Assembly: GCA_900088475.1 (NCBI GenBank)
Contig: FLMG01004394.1
Coordinates: 258 to 29,190 of the forward strand
DNA length: 28,933 nucleotides
Direction of reading: 5' to 3'
From: Hyphochytrium catenoides
Lineage: Eukaryota > Sar > Hyphochytriomycetes > Hyphochytriales > Hyphochytriaceae
A model generated the notes under the pieces. That model made no database searches, was not told the DNA's origin, and saw only the letters and a list, made by a program, of their open reading frames with translations. The position numbers were made by a program, and so were the translations under genes. Positions within the stretch are counted from its first letter, which is position 1. The number at the start of each line of letters is the position of its first letter. Positions 1 through 10,011 of this stretch are shown here, piece by piece.

Positions 1-2
1 AT

Positions 3-1478
3 CGCATGGAAGTGCTTGGCATAAACAGCGTCACAGCCCTAATTTTTCGAGGAGGAGCTTCGACTGATAGCTATGATGACCCTATCACCGAGTGGATCTT
101 TTTCAATGTACGCTTGGGAGCTAGCGACTTTGACAGAGAAGAGATGCAGTGGCTCATCCGCCGTTTGGTCCCGGTATGGGACAGGATAAAGGCGAGTGCT
201 GTCGTCTGGATATTTCTCTCTATTGCAATGAGGGTGGCCTACTGGATGACAGTCGTGGAAGTGACCAAGAGAAGTGTAATGCACCTCAACTCTGAATGCC
301 CAGCGTTTCTGGAAGAACTATCGGACAGGAGCCCAGAAAAGAACGCACATAACCATGGAGCTAAGAAAAGGCTCCAGAAGGTTGCTGGAGCAACAACAGG
401 CGCTGGGGCTGTGGGGGCCATGAAGGAGGAGGAGAGCGAGGAGCAAGCCATTAAGGAAGACCAGCCTATGTTGAGAAAGCGCGCAACTTTCAAGGAGTTC
501 CTGACGGCTGCATCGATCGGGATTGCCTGTGCAAACAATGATTGGTTGTACCTAGGAATAGCGGTAGTCAGACAGATTGTCGGTGCGGTATATGGAGAAA
601 TATTGACCGCTGGTGCCGTTACCACTACGCTGGCACTGTGGCAAGCCTTTAGCATTGTCATCTACAATCAGGCAATCGTGCGTCTCATCTTCACTGGGCT
701 CGAACAACTATTTAGAAGGAAAGAGGCAGTGCGAGGCATTGCGGACGTCGGTGTCTTAGGATACATCTCCTTTCTACTCTTTGGCGCAGCAACGCAGACC
801 AACCAACTTCTTGCGTTTGACCTTCTACGTTTCTACACAGTCACCAACAGCGCTCTCTCGACCTTTAATTGGCTTGCCTTTCCGACCTGTGGAATTGATG
901 GGCCGTGCATGCATCTGCGCGGTGACACAATAATGCACCTCGTGGCGTCATTGTATGTCTCTATCATGGTGCTGTTTGTCTCAGGACTTCTTTTTATATG
1001 GAGGAGAAGGCGAAGGAACAAGGCCCTTGCATCCATCAACCCCGCATCGATAAAGGTTCAAAGTTCGCAAGCGCCTTCAGATCCTTCTCATACTTCTCCT
1101 TATAATGTGGCGACTGATGAGGATAACACTAGCTGGATCTCCCTCGGCATAGTAGGCTGTCCACACTGTGGACAGAGTATTATCAAGCAGACCACTCTTA
1201 CCACCTCCTTGGCTTATAATACCCCTTCCACGTTGAAAAATATGAGTGGGGGAGCCAACCCTCAAAGATCGGAGAACAACAAGGAGCAGTTCCAGGGAAA
1301 GCAGGCATCCCCACCAACAAAAATCGAAGACACAGATAGTGATAAGCCAAGGGATGAAAGGGGCAGTTGTTGTCTTTGGCGGCAATGCCTCCACCGAGTC
1401 CCAGAACCAAAGACGCAGACTGGAGACGACGTACATCCTGTGGTGGTGGTTAGCCGCTATCGTTTCATGACCCTATAA
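3..1478 (+). CDS. Multi-pass membrane protein of the local four-member family, 5'-partial
   Basis: The reading frame is already open at the window edge. The Arg codon at 3-5 and the ATG at 6 align with the R-L-E-V-A-G segment found near residue 260 of the paralogs, so this ATG is not the real start and roughly 260 N-terminal residues lie upstream. What remains (about 491 residues) includes the end of the ectodomain, a membrane segment (A-V-V-W-I-F-L-S-I), a Lys/Glu-rich cytosolic loop, the conserved core with ANNDWLYLG and YGEILT, the CGIDGPC..RGD segment, a last membrane helix ending in RRRRRN, the GCPHCG motif encoded near 1154-1171 and the terminal RYRFM motif. It lacks two ectodomain cysteines present in the other three paralogs. 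The function is unknown. An integral membrane location with a cytosolic C terminus is inferred from the hydrophobic segments and the flanking basic residues. The TAA stop is at 1476-1478. Confidence 0.88.
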   Translation, partial: RMEVLGINSVTALIFRGGASTDSYDDPITEWIFFNVRLGASDFDREEMQWLIRRLVPVWDRIKASAVVWIFLSIAMRVAYWMTVVEVTKRSVMHLNSECPAFLEELSDRSPEKNAHNHGAKKRLQKVAGATTGAGAVGAMKEEESEEQAIKEDQPMLRKRATFKEFLTAASIGIACANNDWLYLGIAVVRQIVGAVYGEILTAGAVTTTLALWQAFSIVIYNQAIVRLIFTGLEQLFRRKEAVRGIADVGVLGYISFLLFGAATQTNQLLAFDLLRFYTVTNSALSTFNWLAFPTCGIDGPCMHLRGDTIMHLVASLYVSIMVLFVSGLLFIWRRRRRNKALASINPASIKVQSSQAPSDPSHTSPYNVATDEDNTSWISLGIVGCPHCGQSIIKQTTLTTSLAYNTPSTLKNMSGGANPQRSENNKEQFQGKQASPPTKIEDTDSDKPRDERGSCCLWRQCLHRVPEPKTQTGDDVHPVVVVSRYRFMTL

Positions 1479-3096
1479 CGATATCCAGCCCTAATGCGCC
1501 TATCCTAAGAGCAGAGAAGACAGTAGCAATGACCGGCTTTTCCTAATTGGCGACTCGCATATTCGTACATTGTATAGAAACATTGTCCTCTTCGATGTCA
1601 GTCACTAGCAATCATAAAAATATAAGAGAGCCAAAAGCTGTCACAAGCAGCGCAATCTAATTCTTCGTGATGGTCCTACTTTGACGATCCTTCTCCCTCC
1701 CGTGGCCAGCAGCAGTTTCTCAGAGGGTAAGGTAGCCACCAGTAAATAACAGGAGAGATCACGTAGTACACGACACAAGCTACTTCTTCATTCTCAAACT
1801 ATGAGGTGTTCCGTGGCAGCCAGGGTCTGCTGCTGCTCTCCTCTCTTCCCGTCGCGGCTGGTTCCTACTACTGCTATATATGCTTTAATAGCTCCAAAGC
1901 TCTGTGCCTGGTGCTTCAATATGAGAACTCATGGTCGGGCCTGCTGCAGAGCGTAGTCACCTTCTTGCAGCGGTTATCACCGCACAGCAGCAGGAGGTCT
2001 GCTCTGGTCTGTTCTGCCAGTTGTGTCATCGCCCATCTTCCTGTCTGTCTGATGAGTGCTGAGAGAGGTCGATGGTTGAATCAGTTCCCCTCTCTCCCTC
2101 CTCCCTCCCTCTCCCTCTAAGAGCATGTCGTCCAAATCATCCGTGTAAGGCCGTTTCATTTTGGAGTGTGAGAACAGCAAAACGGATCATTCAAGCCATT
2201 TTCACCCTTCATTTTTCGCGGCCCCGCCATAATTGACAGTGTTTCCAGCATACGTTTCGCAGGTCAAAGAGCTTGAAAGTTGACTGGACGTGCCTAAATT
2301 TGACATTATTCGATAATCTACAAGTCATCATGCTGATCCTCTGTATGACGCACTTCTTGTCTGGCCGATGCTGGTCCGTCCCCATCATCATCGTGCATCT
2401 CTCCTCCCTCATCGCTCCTCCCGCTTCTTTTTTTAAGGCTTCTTGTTGCCTGGATGCAAGCCCGGCGGGTGATAAAGGATAGATCAACTCCTCCAGGACT
2501 GAAGAAGCTGGCAAAGGACCATGGATAGGAGGGAAGGATGTAAGAGAAAACACCTGCTGACAGAGCTCCGAAGCAGTGTCTTCTTCAGTGCTAGGGATTC
2601 TGGGGATAGAGGAAATGAGAGGGAACACGACTTCCCGCCCTTCATCCTTCGTAGCGCCAGTCGGCATATGATGGGAGCACAATATGTGTAGAAGGACCTT
2701 TATCAGATATGATGAAGCTCCAAACGCCTTTCATGACAAGCGAAAGCCACGGACGGGGTTTGTCCCTCCTGCTGGGCCCTTCTGTGTACACCAGGATAAA
2801 GCAGCGGCAATCTTACTTTGTCGGCAGGTTATTGGAATAGCTTGAAGAAGCAACATACGTAAGGGGTGGGCCCAATCCTGAGACGCGGACGATAGTTGTT
2901 GAGCAAGGCAAAACGTGATGTCTTCGATTATACTCTGCCCCACCACCACGGCATAGTAGTGGTGGATGAGGAAGGAGATCTAACCCTCTCTGCGGAGCAA
3001 ACGGTGTGAGTCGAAGGCGAGAAATTTCATTCTATACTCCTCTCGTTCCTAGCTCTGTTGCCTCTTAGCTGAGAGAGAAAAGTGAGAGCTAGTAGA
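1479..3096. other. Intergenic region between two paralogs
   Basis: I see no supportable gene here. Several frames of 60-157 codons exist on both strands, but they overlap one another, start at non-ATG codons or are compositionally odd, and none resembles the paralog family. A pyrimidine run near 2090-2120 is followed by unremarkable sequence. The last 60 bases before 3097 are pyrimidine-rich and then purine-rich, plausibly the 5' leader of the next gene. Confidence 0.5.
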
Positions 3097-5307
3097 ATGT
3101 CGTCAATCCGGCAAAGTATCAGCTCTCTGTCCGGCGTTGTGCTTTGCAGAGACTCAATGGATGTTCGAGCAGATACCGCTATTCGGTTGCCTCGCTTCCA
3201 TTTGCTGGGTCTTCTTTGGACTGTGGTTGAGCTTGCTATCTTCATTGTAACACTGGTCAAGACGGATTTCTCGTTTGAATCCTCTGATCTAACGAGCCAG
3301 ATGCTAAAGTCGGCCATCAACAATGACTTCCATGACGCAAATCTGACAAAAGAAGCTGCCCAAAGTCTGGGCACTTTAGAAGGTGGCTCGGTACTTGCGA
3401 TGACGGTGGGCTCCCTTCAGGCAAATTCGGAGCACTGTGGGCCCGCTGTTGGCTCTCCCTACTTCATCTACACTAGTATACAAGCTCTACTCGCTATCGC
3501 CCATACGACGGAATGGAACTGGGATTTCCCAGGGGTCACCAAGCAAAGTGCCGCTTCTGCCACCAGTCTCTCCTCTCTTGCTGCTGTCGACGTGGATCAT
3601 CCTTCTATCACCACTATAAACTATAGAGTATTGGATCTTCTTCTATGCAATCGCACAGAGCCCCTTCTGGACCAAAGATATAGTGTGAGCGGTGTCAGGC
3701 AATCATGCAAGGCTCCTGCAGTCCATCTAAACGCGAGTTTGACAATAGATCTCTGCAACCACAAAGAAGACTTTGTCTTTCGCCTGCAAGTAGCTGGAGT
3801 TAAAAGCACCTGCCTTTTCAGCTTTCAACGCCGAGATCCTCTGTCTCCTGGCTCATTCGCCTTCTGTATCCGGTTTGGGAGACATGACTTGGATCGCCCA
3901 GATATGCAATGGCTTATCCGACGTTTACGGACTGCGTGGAATCGCATCGTCATATCCGCTTACATATGGATCCTCTCATCGGTTGTCATGAGAATCCTTT
4001 ATTGGAGAACGCTTGTGAAGGTGACCCAGCGAAGTCTATGGCATCTAAGGTACGAGTGCACCGATAAGCCGCGGTGCAATGGTACTCCAATTGTCAAAAT
4101 GAAGGTATCCAGGGAGAGCAATGCCAGTAAAGTCGTACCTGGTCCAACATCAGCATCGTCACGCAGCAAGACGAGCTTGAGGAAAGCCACACTCAGCGGC
4201 ACTTCCTTCCACGATTTCCTTACGGCTGCGTCCATTGGCGTTGCTTCCGCTAACAACGACTGGTGGTATTTGGGCCTTTCTATCGTCAGACAAGTACTGG
4301 GTGCTCCATACGGTGAGCTGATGACCGTCTCTTCAGTTACAGTTCCACTAGCAGCTTGGCAAGCCTTCGGAATTGTCGTCTATCACCAAGCAGTAATCCA
4401 GCTCTTCTTCTTGAGTTGCGGTCAGCTGTTTGACAGGCGTGGGCCCACTCTCCCTATCATTAGGGATGTCGGAGTGCTCGGCTATACGTCACTGATTTAT
4501 TTGGCCGTGGTCGTGCAGCTAAATCAACTCTATAATTATGACCTCGGTTATCTCTGCACAGCTATTACCCGCGTTGTAGCTTCATGCTGGTGGTTGGTCC
4601 TACCAGCCTGTGGTCCTGATGAGCCCTGCTTATACATCCGAGGAGACATTATCGCACACCTATTGGCCGCTATCTATGTCTCAATTGGTGCACTGCTGAT
4701 CCAAATGTTCGTTCGTGGAAAATTGACGCCCTTCAACCTCCTGAGAAGGAGATCAAAAATGTCAGTACAGGATGTCGACAAGCGTCCTTCAGAGAAAGAA
4801 ACGTTTTCAAAGGCTGTTGCCAACAACAAGCCGCTGAGGAGCAGCAGAAGCAACAAGGGGCACACCTCCTGGAACCCCCTCGGGACTGTCGGATGCCCAC
4901 ATTGCGGCTATTGCCTTGTAGAGCAGACTGCTCTTCTATCGCTTACCTTAGCAACTTCTTCCTCCTCGATAGCATCCTCTCTTATTACGGATGTCAGTGA
5001 GCCCACCGCAAAGAAGCAGGAAGTAACTCATTTCGTTGCCAGTGAGCAGAACGGCCACATGACGAAGGAAGACGGACCTCCCAGGGACAGCTTCGGAAGC
5101 TGCGCCCAGCCACATCGGAACTGTTGTCTAATCTATAGCTGCTCTCCAAGTAATGACGCATGCTCAGGCGGCAGTATTGCGCTTCCTCGACAAGGGCAGG
5201 AGGAAGATAAGAAGACGATGCTATGCTCCCATCGCTTTGTTTCTCCTGCAATACTAGAAGTTCATACTCAAAGCATAAGGGGAGTTCGCCCAGGGCTGTC
5301 ATCATGA
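3097..5307 (+). CDS. Multi-pass membrane protein of the local four-member family (736 aa)
   Basis: This is a single uninterrupted frame. I chose the ATG at 3097 over an in-frame GTG 15 bases upstream because a eukaryotic start is expected and because the resulting MSS resembles the minus-strand paralog. Layout by residue: membrane segment about 35-55 after the conserved PRFH; ectodomain about 60-283 with Cys at 114, 184, 204, 220, 239 and 257 and N-glycosylation sequons near 83, 185 and 212; membrane segment about 284-302; Lys/Ser-rich loop to about 370; conserved core 373-440 containing ANNDWWYLG; further hydrophobic segments about 455-478, 483-505 and 517-540; C505-G-P-D-E-P-C511 followed by RGD; and GCPHCGYC at 599-606. 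Basic residues after the last helix suggest a cytosolic tail. The tail is longer and more divergent than in its relatives, and the terminal aromatic motif is weak (HRFVSP). I do not recognise the family and cannot assign a function. Confidence 0.9.
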   Translation: MSSIRQSISSLSGVVLCRDSMDVRADTAIRLPRFHLLGLLWTVVELAIFIVTLVKTDFSFESSDLTSQMLKSAINNDFHDANLTKEAAQSLGTLEGGSVLAMTVGSLQANSEHCGPAVGSPYFIYTSIQALLAIAHTTEWNWDFPGVTKQSAASATSLSSLAAVDVDHPSITTINYRVLDLLLCNRTEPLLDQRYSVSGVRQSCKAPAVHLNASLTIDLCNHKEDFVFRLQVAGVKSTCLFSFQRRDPLSPGSFAFCIRFGRHDLDRPDMQWLIRRLRTAWNRIVISAYIWILSSVVMRILYWRTLVKVTQRSLWHLRYECTDKPRCNGTPIVKMKVSRESNASKVVPGPTSASSRSKTSLRKATLSGTSFHDFLTAASIGVASANNDWWYLGLSIVRQVLGAPYGELMTVSSVTVPLAAWQAFGIVVYHQAVIQLFFLSCGQLFDRRGPTLPIIRDVGVLGYTSLIYLAVVVQLNQLYNYDLGYLCTAITRVVASCWWLVLPACGPDEPCLYIRGDIIAHLLAAIYVSIGALLIQMFVRGKLTPFNLLRRRSKMSVQDVDKRPSEKETFSKAVANNKPLRSSRSNKGHTSWNPLGTVGCPHCGYCLVEQTALLSLTLATSSSSIASSLITDVSEPTAKKQEVTHFVASEQNGHMTKEDGPPRDSFGSCAQPHRNCCLIYSCSPSNDACSGGSIALPRQGQEEDKKTMLCSHRFVSPAILEVHTQSIRGVRPGLSS

Positions 5308-5616
5308 CCTGGTTAGGAGTCTGTCCACGTATGAGCCAGTATCCCAGGAGCAGACCCTAGGATTTTCACCAAAGCAGCGACGGTCTCCTCCTCCTTCCTC
5401 TCAGAGATTGCGAGCTTTAAGTGTAACCCCACTATTTCTGCAAAGAGCTCGCTAGATGCTGTCTATGATGGGAGAAGCGGAGTAATATATTCGACCAATT
5501 GATGGGCCTCAGCACCTATGATAGAGCTCGTAATTATTATGATGTTAGCTTTAGCGAGCCAGTGCCCCTTTACTCTTTTGGTTATACGACCAATGAAGAA
5601 GATAAGCAGTGTGCGC

Positions 5617-6784
5617 CTACGTCTTTCCAGCGCTATTTGTGGCACGGCTCGAAGGAGAAGCAGCACTAGGAGAAGTAGGAGCGGAGGCGCCCGGTTGTTT
5701 CTCATCATCAGTCGTCTCCATCACGCTGGTCTTGTTCGAGGATTGCGCCCGCCGGGTCTGAGCCATCTTCTCTGAGAATTGCTTAGACTCATTTCTCTTT
5801 GATTGAGCTCTGCCCTTGAAGTCAACTGCCTTGCTTCCGTCTGTCGTATTGACGAACGTCTGGATCTTTGTAATCTGACACTCCGTTGCATAACAGTTTC
5901 CTATAATTGCTGGGCCAAGCATATGTCTAAGGACGTATCCCAGAACGTTGCACCAGGCCTTCATCAGACTTATGGTCGACTTTTCTTCCAGTGCAAGGGC
6001 TAGGGAGTTAAGGAGTGTCTCGCAGTATACACTGTACATCCAGGGACGAATGCCGCCCTTCGTGCGATGAACAATGCCCATGTCTAAACAAAGAACCATT
6101 AGAGTGTCAGTTGCGGAACAAGCCAGGGTTCAACGACGGAAGCAGGAGAAGTTGGAAGAAATGGAAGAGCTACGATCGCTGTTCAAGTAGCAGATGCTCT
6201 TGGAGTGATTGGCACCAACAAGCACAAAGCCAAGATTAAAGGAAAAAGGCAGCGATCTTGCGTGACTCACAATAAAGCTTCTTCTTCGCATTTTCCGGGT
6301 CAGATACGTCCAAATGCGTCACAAACTCCAACACTGTGACTAGCACTTCTCCTTGCTTCTTTAGGTCGCCATGGAAAACTTCTGTGAACTGTTGGGAGCG
6401 GTCGTAGAGCTGCAAGTAGAAGTTCGTGTAGAGAAAGGCTAGCCTCGATACATTGTCGTGGTTAGTCATCTTTGTTGTCTTCACTTGGTGCCAGGCCTCT
6501 CTGGTAGTGCAGAGAATTCACAAGGTATGATTGTTAGTTGCCCCGCTTCCAGGGTGCAAGAGAAATACGATACGTAGACCCTACCGACATCGCTGGACCA
6601 TGTCTGTGGATATTTCTGGATGGATTGGAAATGTAGGTGGATAATAGTGCTCCGCAATTTGTTTCTCAGAGTACCGATCTAGAGCATTGTAGGCTCGCAA
6701 GGAGGAATCGTCACCATTAGCACCGTCGGCCCCCGCAGGACAGAAACCTCCACCAGGAGCGCAACCCGGTTGGCATTGCCCCAT
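5617..6784 (-). CDS. Three-exon globin with acylation-type N terminus (298 aa)
   Basis: The exons are complement 6585-6784, 6271-6500 and 5617-6083, 897 nt in all, in frame from ATG to TAG. Junctions: GTAGGG...CAG (84 bp) and GTGAGT...TTTAG (187 bp). Splicing restores a contiguous globin fold: the A-helix-like MVQRCREAW (residues 62-70), then FY at 94-95 (Tyr B10), F109 (CD1) 14 residues later, KKQG with Q116 at the likely E7 position, and MGIVH with H149 as proximal F8 histidine, followed by GIRPWMY and AWCNVLGYV (H helix). Spacing fits flavohemoglobin-like single-domain globins, but there is no reductase domain. Expected activity is haem binding with O2 or NO chemistry. Residues 1-15 (MGQC plus Cys at 4, 8 and 15) suit myristoylation and palmitoylation, hence membrane anchoring. 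The C-terminal 100 residues are Ser/Lys/Thr-rich and probably disordered. It converges on the membrane gene ending at 5307, with a 309-base gap. Splice sites are inferred from sequence, not transcript-supported. Confidence 0.85.
6084..6270 (-). other. Intron 2 of the globin gene
   Basis: It is 187 bases long, with donor GTGAGT, a CTGAC branch-point-like motif, a short T-rich tract and acceptor TTTAG. It splits a Tyr codon after its first base, and the join yields KKLYYMGIVH, placing the proximal-His motif directly after the E/F region as in other globins. Confidence 0.75.
6501..6584 (-). other. Intron 1 of the globin gene
   Basis: It is 84 bases long, with donor GTAGGG and acceptor TACCAG, and it contains CAACTAAC as a branch-point-like motif about 50 bases before the acceptor. 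It splits an Arg codon after its second base. Removing it brings the conserved A-helix Trp (REAW) into frame, which supports the boundary. Confidence 0.75.
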
Positions 6785-9675
6785 CTTCTATATCCAAATT
6801 CTAGTTTTCTAGCTACACGTTGCTACTGCAGAGGCAAAGTGGGAATGTAATTAGTGTATCGAGGTATCAGCTTGAAGCTATTCTTTTATTTTGCGACTAT
6901 GAAGTGGTCGCGCTAGCGGTAGGTGACGAGCGTGGTGATCGCCGCGCTAAATAGACTCTGTGGGGAACTTGTGGGTCCTTATGTATCTGCCCGCACTTGG
7001 CAGAGGAGGGGACAAAACATATCGGGAAGCCCGCGAATGAGGGCCAGAGAGCGGATCCCTTTCTTTCTGTACTCCCTACCTTACGTGCAAGTGGTGCAAC
7101 ACCATATGTGAGACCGACGGAGGTATAGCTCGGACAAAGGAAGCGTACGAAAAGCCAGACAGACAAAGGAAATAGGGAGGTTGTAGGAACAAAAGCTCGG
7201 TCACGACAATAGCACGCTGCGGACAAGACATGACTCCTCTGTAGAAGCAACACCCATCATCATCTCTAGGCAATGACTAATCAGCAACGGGAGACAGACG
7301 ATGGTGTGTAAATAGGAGATATAGGACAGCTATCCCTGTGTGTGCTATCCCTGTCTTTCGAAAGTACATTTGACATTTTGTATAACTCTGGGCCCTGTCA
7401 GCTTACAGCGTCAGTGACATCACTCTGTTCCATGCCACGCCAGTACAGTTCTATGTACAAAGTACCATAGCTTGCTTTATTTTGTTCGCACGTAACGTCT
7501 TTTTCCTTGGAGTGACCGGCAAAGCGAAATCGGTCTCTTCCACTGTCCACTAGTAGTATGTAGTTTTCTGGAGAAAGTTTCCGTCAGTAGTGCGGTAACA
7601 TCTTCCGTCATCAGTAGGACAGTAAACCCTGATTATTGAACAAAGGGAAGAGCACCCGGTGGTTGTGGTCTGTTACCATCATTGAGAACTTTTCCTGAAG
7701 GGAAGATGTCAGTCTACGTCCGTTTTTACACTTCGTCGTTATATGAATTACACATCCTCATGCCAGTTTCTCTTACTTCCGCGGACCTAAAAGATGCTCC
7801 GCAGCCGGTCCATCGATCTAGTAGGGCGTCGGTGATCTGTCACCCATGTCACCAGTGAAGCTTATTGCCTTATTTATGAGGGTGGACGGTACTGCAAGGC
7901 ATTTCCAAGCGTGGAATGATTGTAACAATAATCTATCTCATCGATTCGTTTCCAGCAGAATATATGACACAGATGGAGTGGTAATGGTGGATCGAGGCGT
8001 CGTTCTATGGAGATGACACACAGAATGATGAGGCTGACCAGGGCAAAACTGTACTCCAGAGTAGTTGTTGGTAATGCTTACTATTTTAGGGTGGAAAACG
8101 TGTGAAGCAGACAACAAGAACACAATTCGGTTCTGCCGCCATAAATTTCTGTACATTTGGGAGAATCTGAGGTTTGCTGGGTGTTGGCATATCGGAGGGG
8201 GAGTGCCAACAGGTTCCTAGTTCCTACTAGGGACTATTACGTCGTGTGTCCTTCTTTTCGGTATAGCCGTGCCCTCACACCTATCTCCGTGTCTCCTACT
8301 ACGTCAGACAGTCGGGTAACTTTATTTTCGGAAAGTCCATGAAGATGTAACTTCGCTGCTAAGACAGGGATGTGCAACACGAGCTTCTACGAGGGAGGGA
8401 GCCGTGGTAGTTCTACAAAGAGTTAGTCTTCTTCCGCTGTGAAGTCTTTCTTTGCTGCTCCTGTGACGGTAGAACGAACCACTTACTAACAGTTTTATAG
8501 TGGTGCTTCCCTCAACCTTTGACAACGACCTTGCTTGTGCCTGTGCGTCGACTCTAACCTGTCCCAGGTGCTCTCTTTCACCTGAGTCATCACTTCAGCA
8601 GCGACAGTAATCCCGACAGCAATCCTGACGAGCTTGAGAGAGCAGTAGCCACACAGACTTCACTCACACCTGTACAGCTAGTGGTGAGGAGGGAGTGGCA
8701 CAGACGGGAGAACTGGTAGTAGAGGGCGAAGACTTTCCACTTAGCAGGATAGTCCTTCCACATCGTCACCACCCATCACAGTGACTCATCTCCTTATTCC
8801 ATATATATGTATACATATTATTAGCTCATCAACGGAACTGACTACGCTAAGGTTCAAGCAGCAGACGCCACTTCTCCCTGCGCGCCCGCTTCGCCTCTTT
8901 TCAGCCTCAGCTTTGTATTTGAGCCAATAACATTTGGAGAGAGTCTCCTAGTATTTATTATGGTGTTATAGAAGCACCTCCTAGCTCGTCATTGCGAAGC
9001 TGTGAATATGATGAGCTCTACGGGAAAAGGCTTTCTTGAACACCGTCAGCCTTTGGCGGTCGTATTAAAAGTGTCAATGTCAACGTTTTCGCCATCATTG
9101 CTGAAAGAAACAGCTGAGGTTTGCGGTCATCCTGTCTCAGGGCCATTGCCAAGGTCAGTCCAAGCAGGCAAAGTTAACCCTAGGTCAACCAAGAGCCACG
9201 TAGAAGTTGCTTCTATTATTACGACTAGGGGTTCTGCTTGAGCAAGGCTAAAGAAGTAGTAGGGATAGACGTCAGATTGGGAGGAGGTACGATGAATGGA
9301 GGAGCCAAAGCATTCTGGTACATAGATCAACGTGTGACAAGGGCCATCTACTAGGGGAACATTTTTTGGAGTCTTCTCCTTGCCCTGCCGTCTTTTTGGG
9401 GATAACTTCATGGATTAAACGCTCTTCTCCGAACCCTGAAAATGGGTTATGGCGGTGGAGAAGAAATTTCGTTAGTCCTGCTCTCGTTTTCAGGAACTTT
9501 GCCACCGCTATTCTTCATCGCGGCTCTTCCTATAATTGGCTCATCACTCTTTTATCACTCGCCTGGGCCAGCAGAGGTGCTCGCTAAGCTTGCTTAGATG
9601 GTGGCCCCACTTTGGAAATGCATCAATCGCCTTCTAGGAGTGATGATATATTGATTCACTAGGCAGCGCGAATAT
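6785..9675. other. Gene-poor intergenic region
   Basis: There are about 2.9 kb with no supportable gene. Frames of 60-118 codons are scattered on both strands, overlap each other and match nothing I recognise. Immediately upstream of the globin ATG (minus strand) an A/T-rich stretch around 6879-6894 could hold a core promoter, but this is weak. Small local duplications occur (GACAGTAATCC / GACAGCAATCC near 8600; GCTATCCCTGT twice near 7330), and an AT-rich ATATATATGTATAC stretch lies near 8800. Confidence 0.5.
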
Positions 9676-9990
9676 CCAAGATGCAACAGGAACTTGGCAA
9701 CGCTTCTTCTTTATCATGAACTATTATTGCAATTGTGCTTGGATCGTTGGCTAATCCAGGGCAAGTGTAGACCTTTTCTTTCCTAGACTAAGTGGCACGA
9801 GCTCTAACATAAGAACATTGTCTCTAGCAGTCATACTTCAAGATGCAAGAGGAACTGACCGAACTCTCTCCTTTACCGCCGTAAAGCGCTATACATGGCA
9901 CTCACAATAGTTCAGCCAGGGCAGATTTAGATCCTCTCTCGACTGAGGTGAATCGCAAAGGCTCTACTGAAGGAAAACTGTTCACTTGGC
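9676..9990. repeat. Diverged tandem duplication, period about 162 bp
   Basis: Unit A begins CAAGATGCAACAGGAACT at about 9677, and unit B begins CAAGATGCAAGAGGAACT at about 9839. Both continue through matching blocks (CCAGGGCAAGTGTAGACC versus CCAGGGCAGATTTAGATC, then GCTCTAAC versus GCTCTAC) to about 9837 and 9990. Spaces between the blocks are diverged, so the duplication is old. It ends about 20 bases from the stop codon of the minus-strand membrane gene and so lies in or next to that gene's 3' untranslated region. Confidence 0.6.
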
Positions 9991-10011
9991 GGGTATTTAG
10001 TGAGAAAGCCC

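Noticed and set aside
6-8. ATG near the window start as the start codon of the first membrane gene
   Set aside because: The paralogs show about 260 conserved residues before this point, the frame is open to the window edge, and the preceding codon aligns with a conserved Arg.
2209-2682. Minus-strand frame of 157 codons
   Set aside because: It begins at TTG, has no recognisable domain or membrane segment, no paralog similarity and overlaps another unsupported frame.
3082-3084. GTG as start of the 736-aa membrane protein
   Set aside because: Eukaryotic initiation at GTG is rare and an in-frame ATG lies 15 bases downstream.
5463-5775. Leu-rich minus-strand frame and Arg/Ser-rich plus-strand frame at the end of the globin gene
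   Set aside because: Both are other-frame shadows of the low-complexity globin C-terminal exon.
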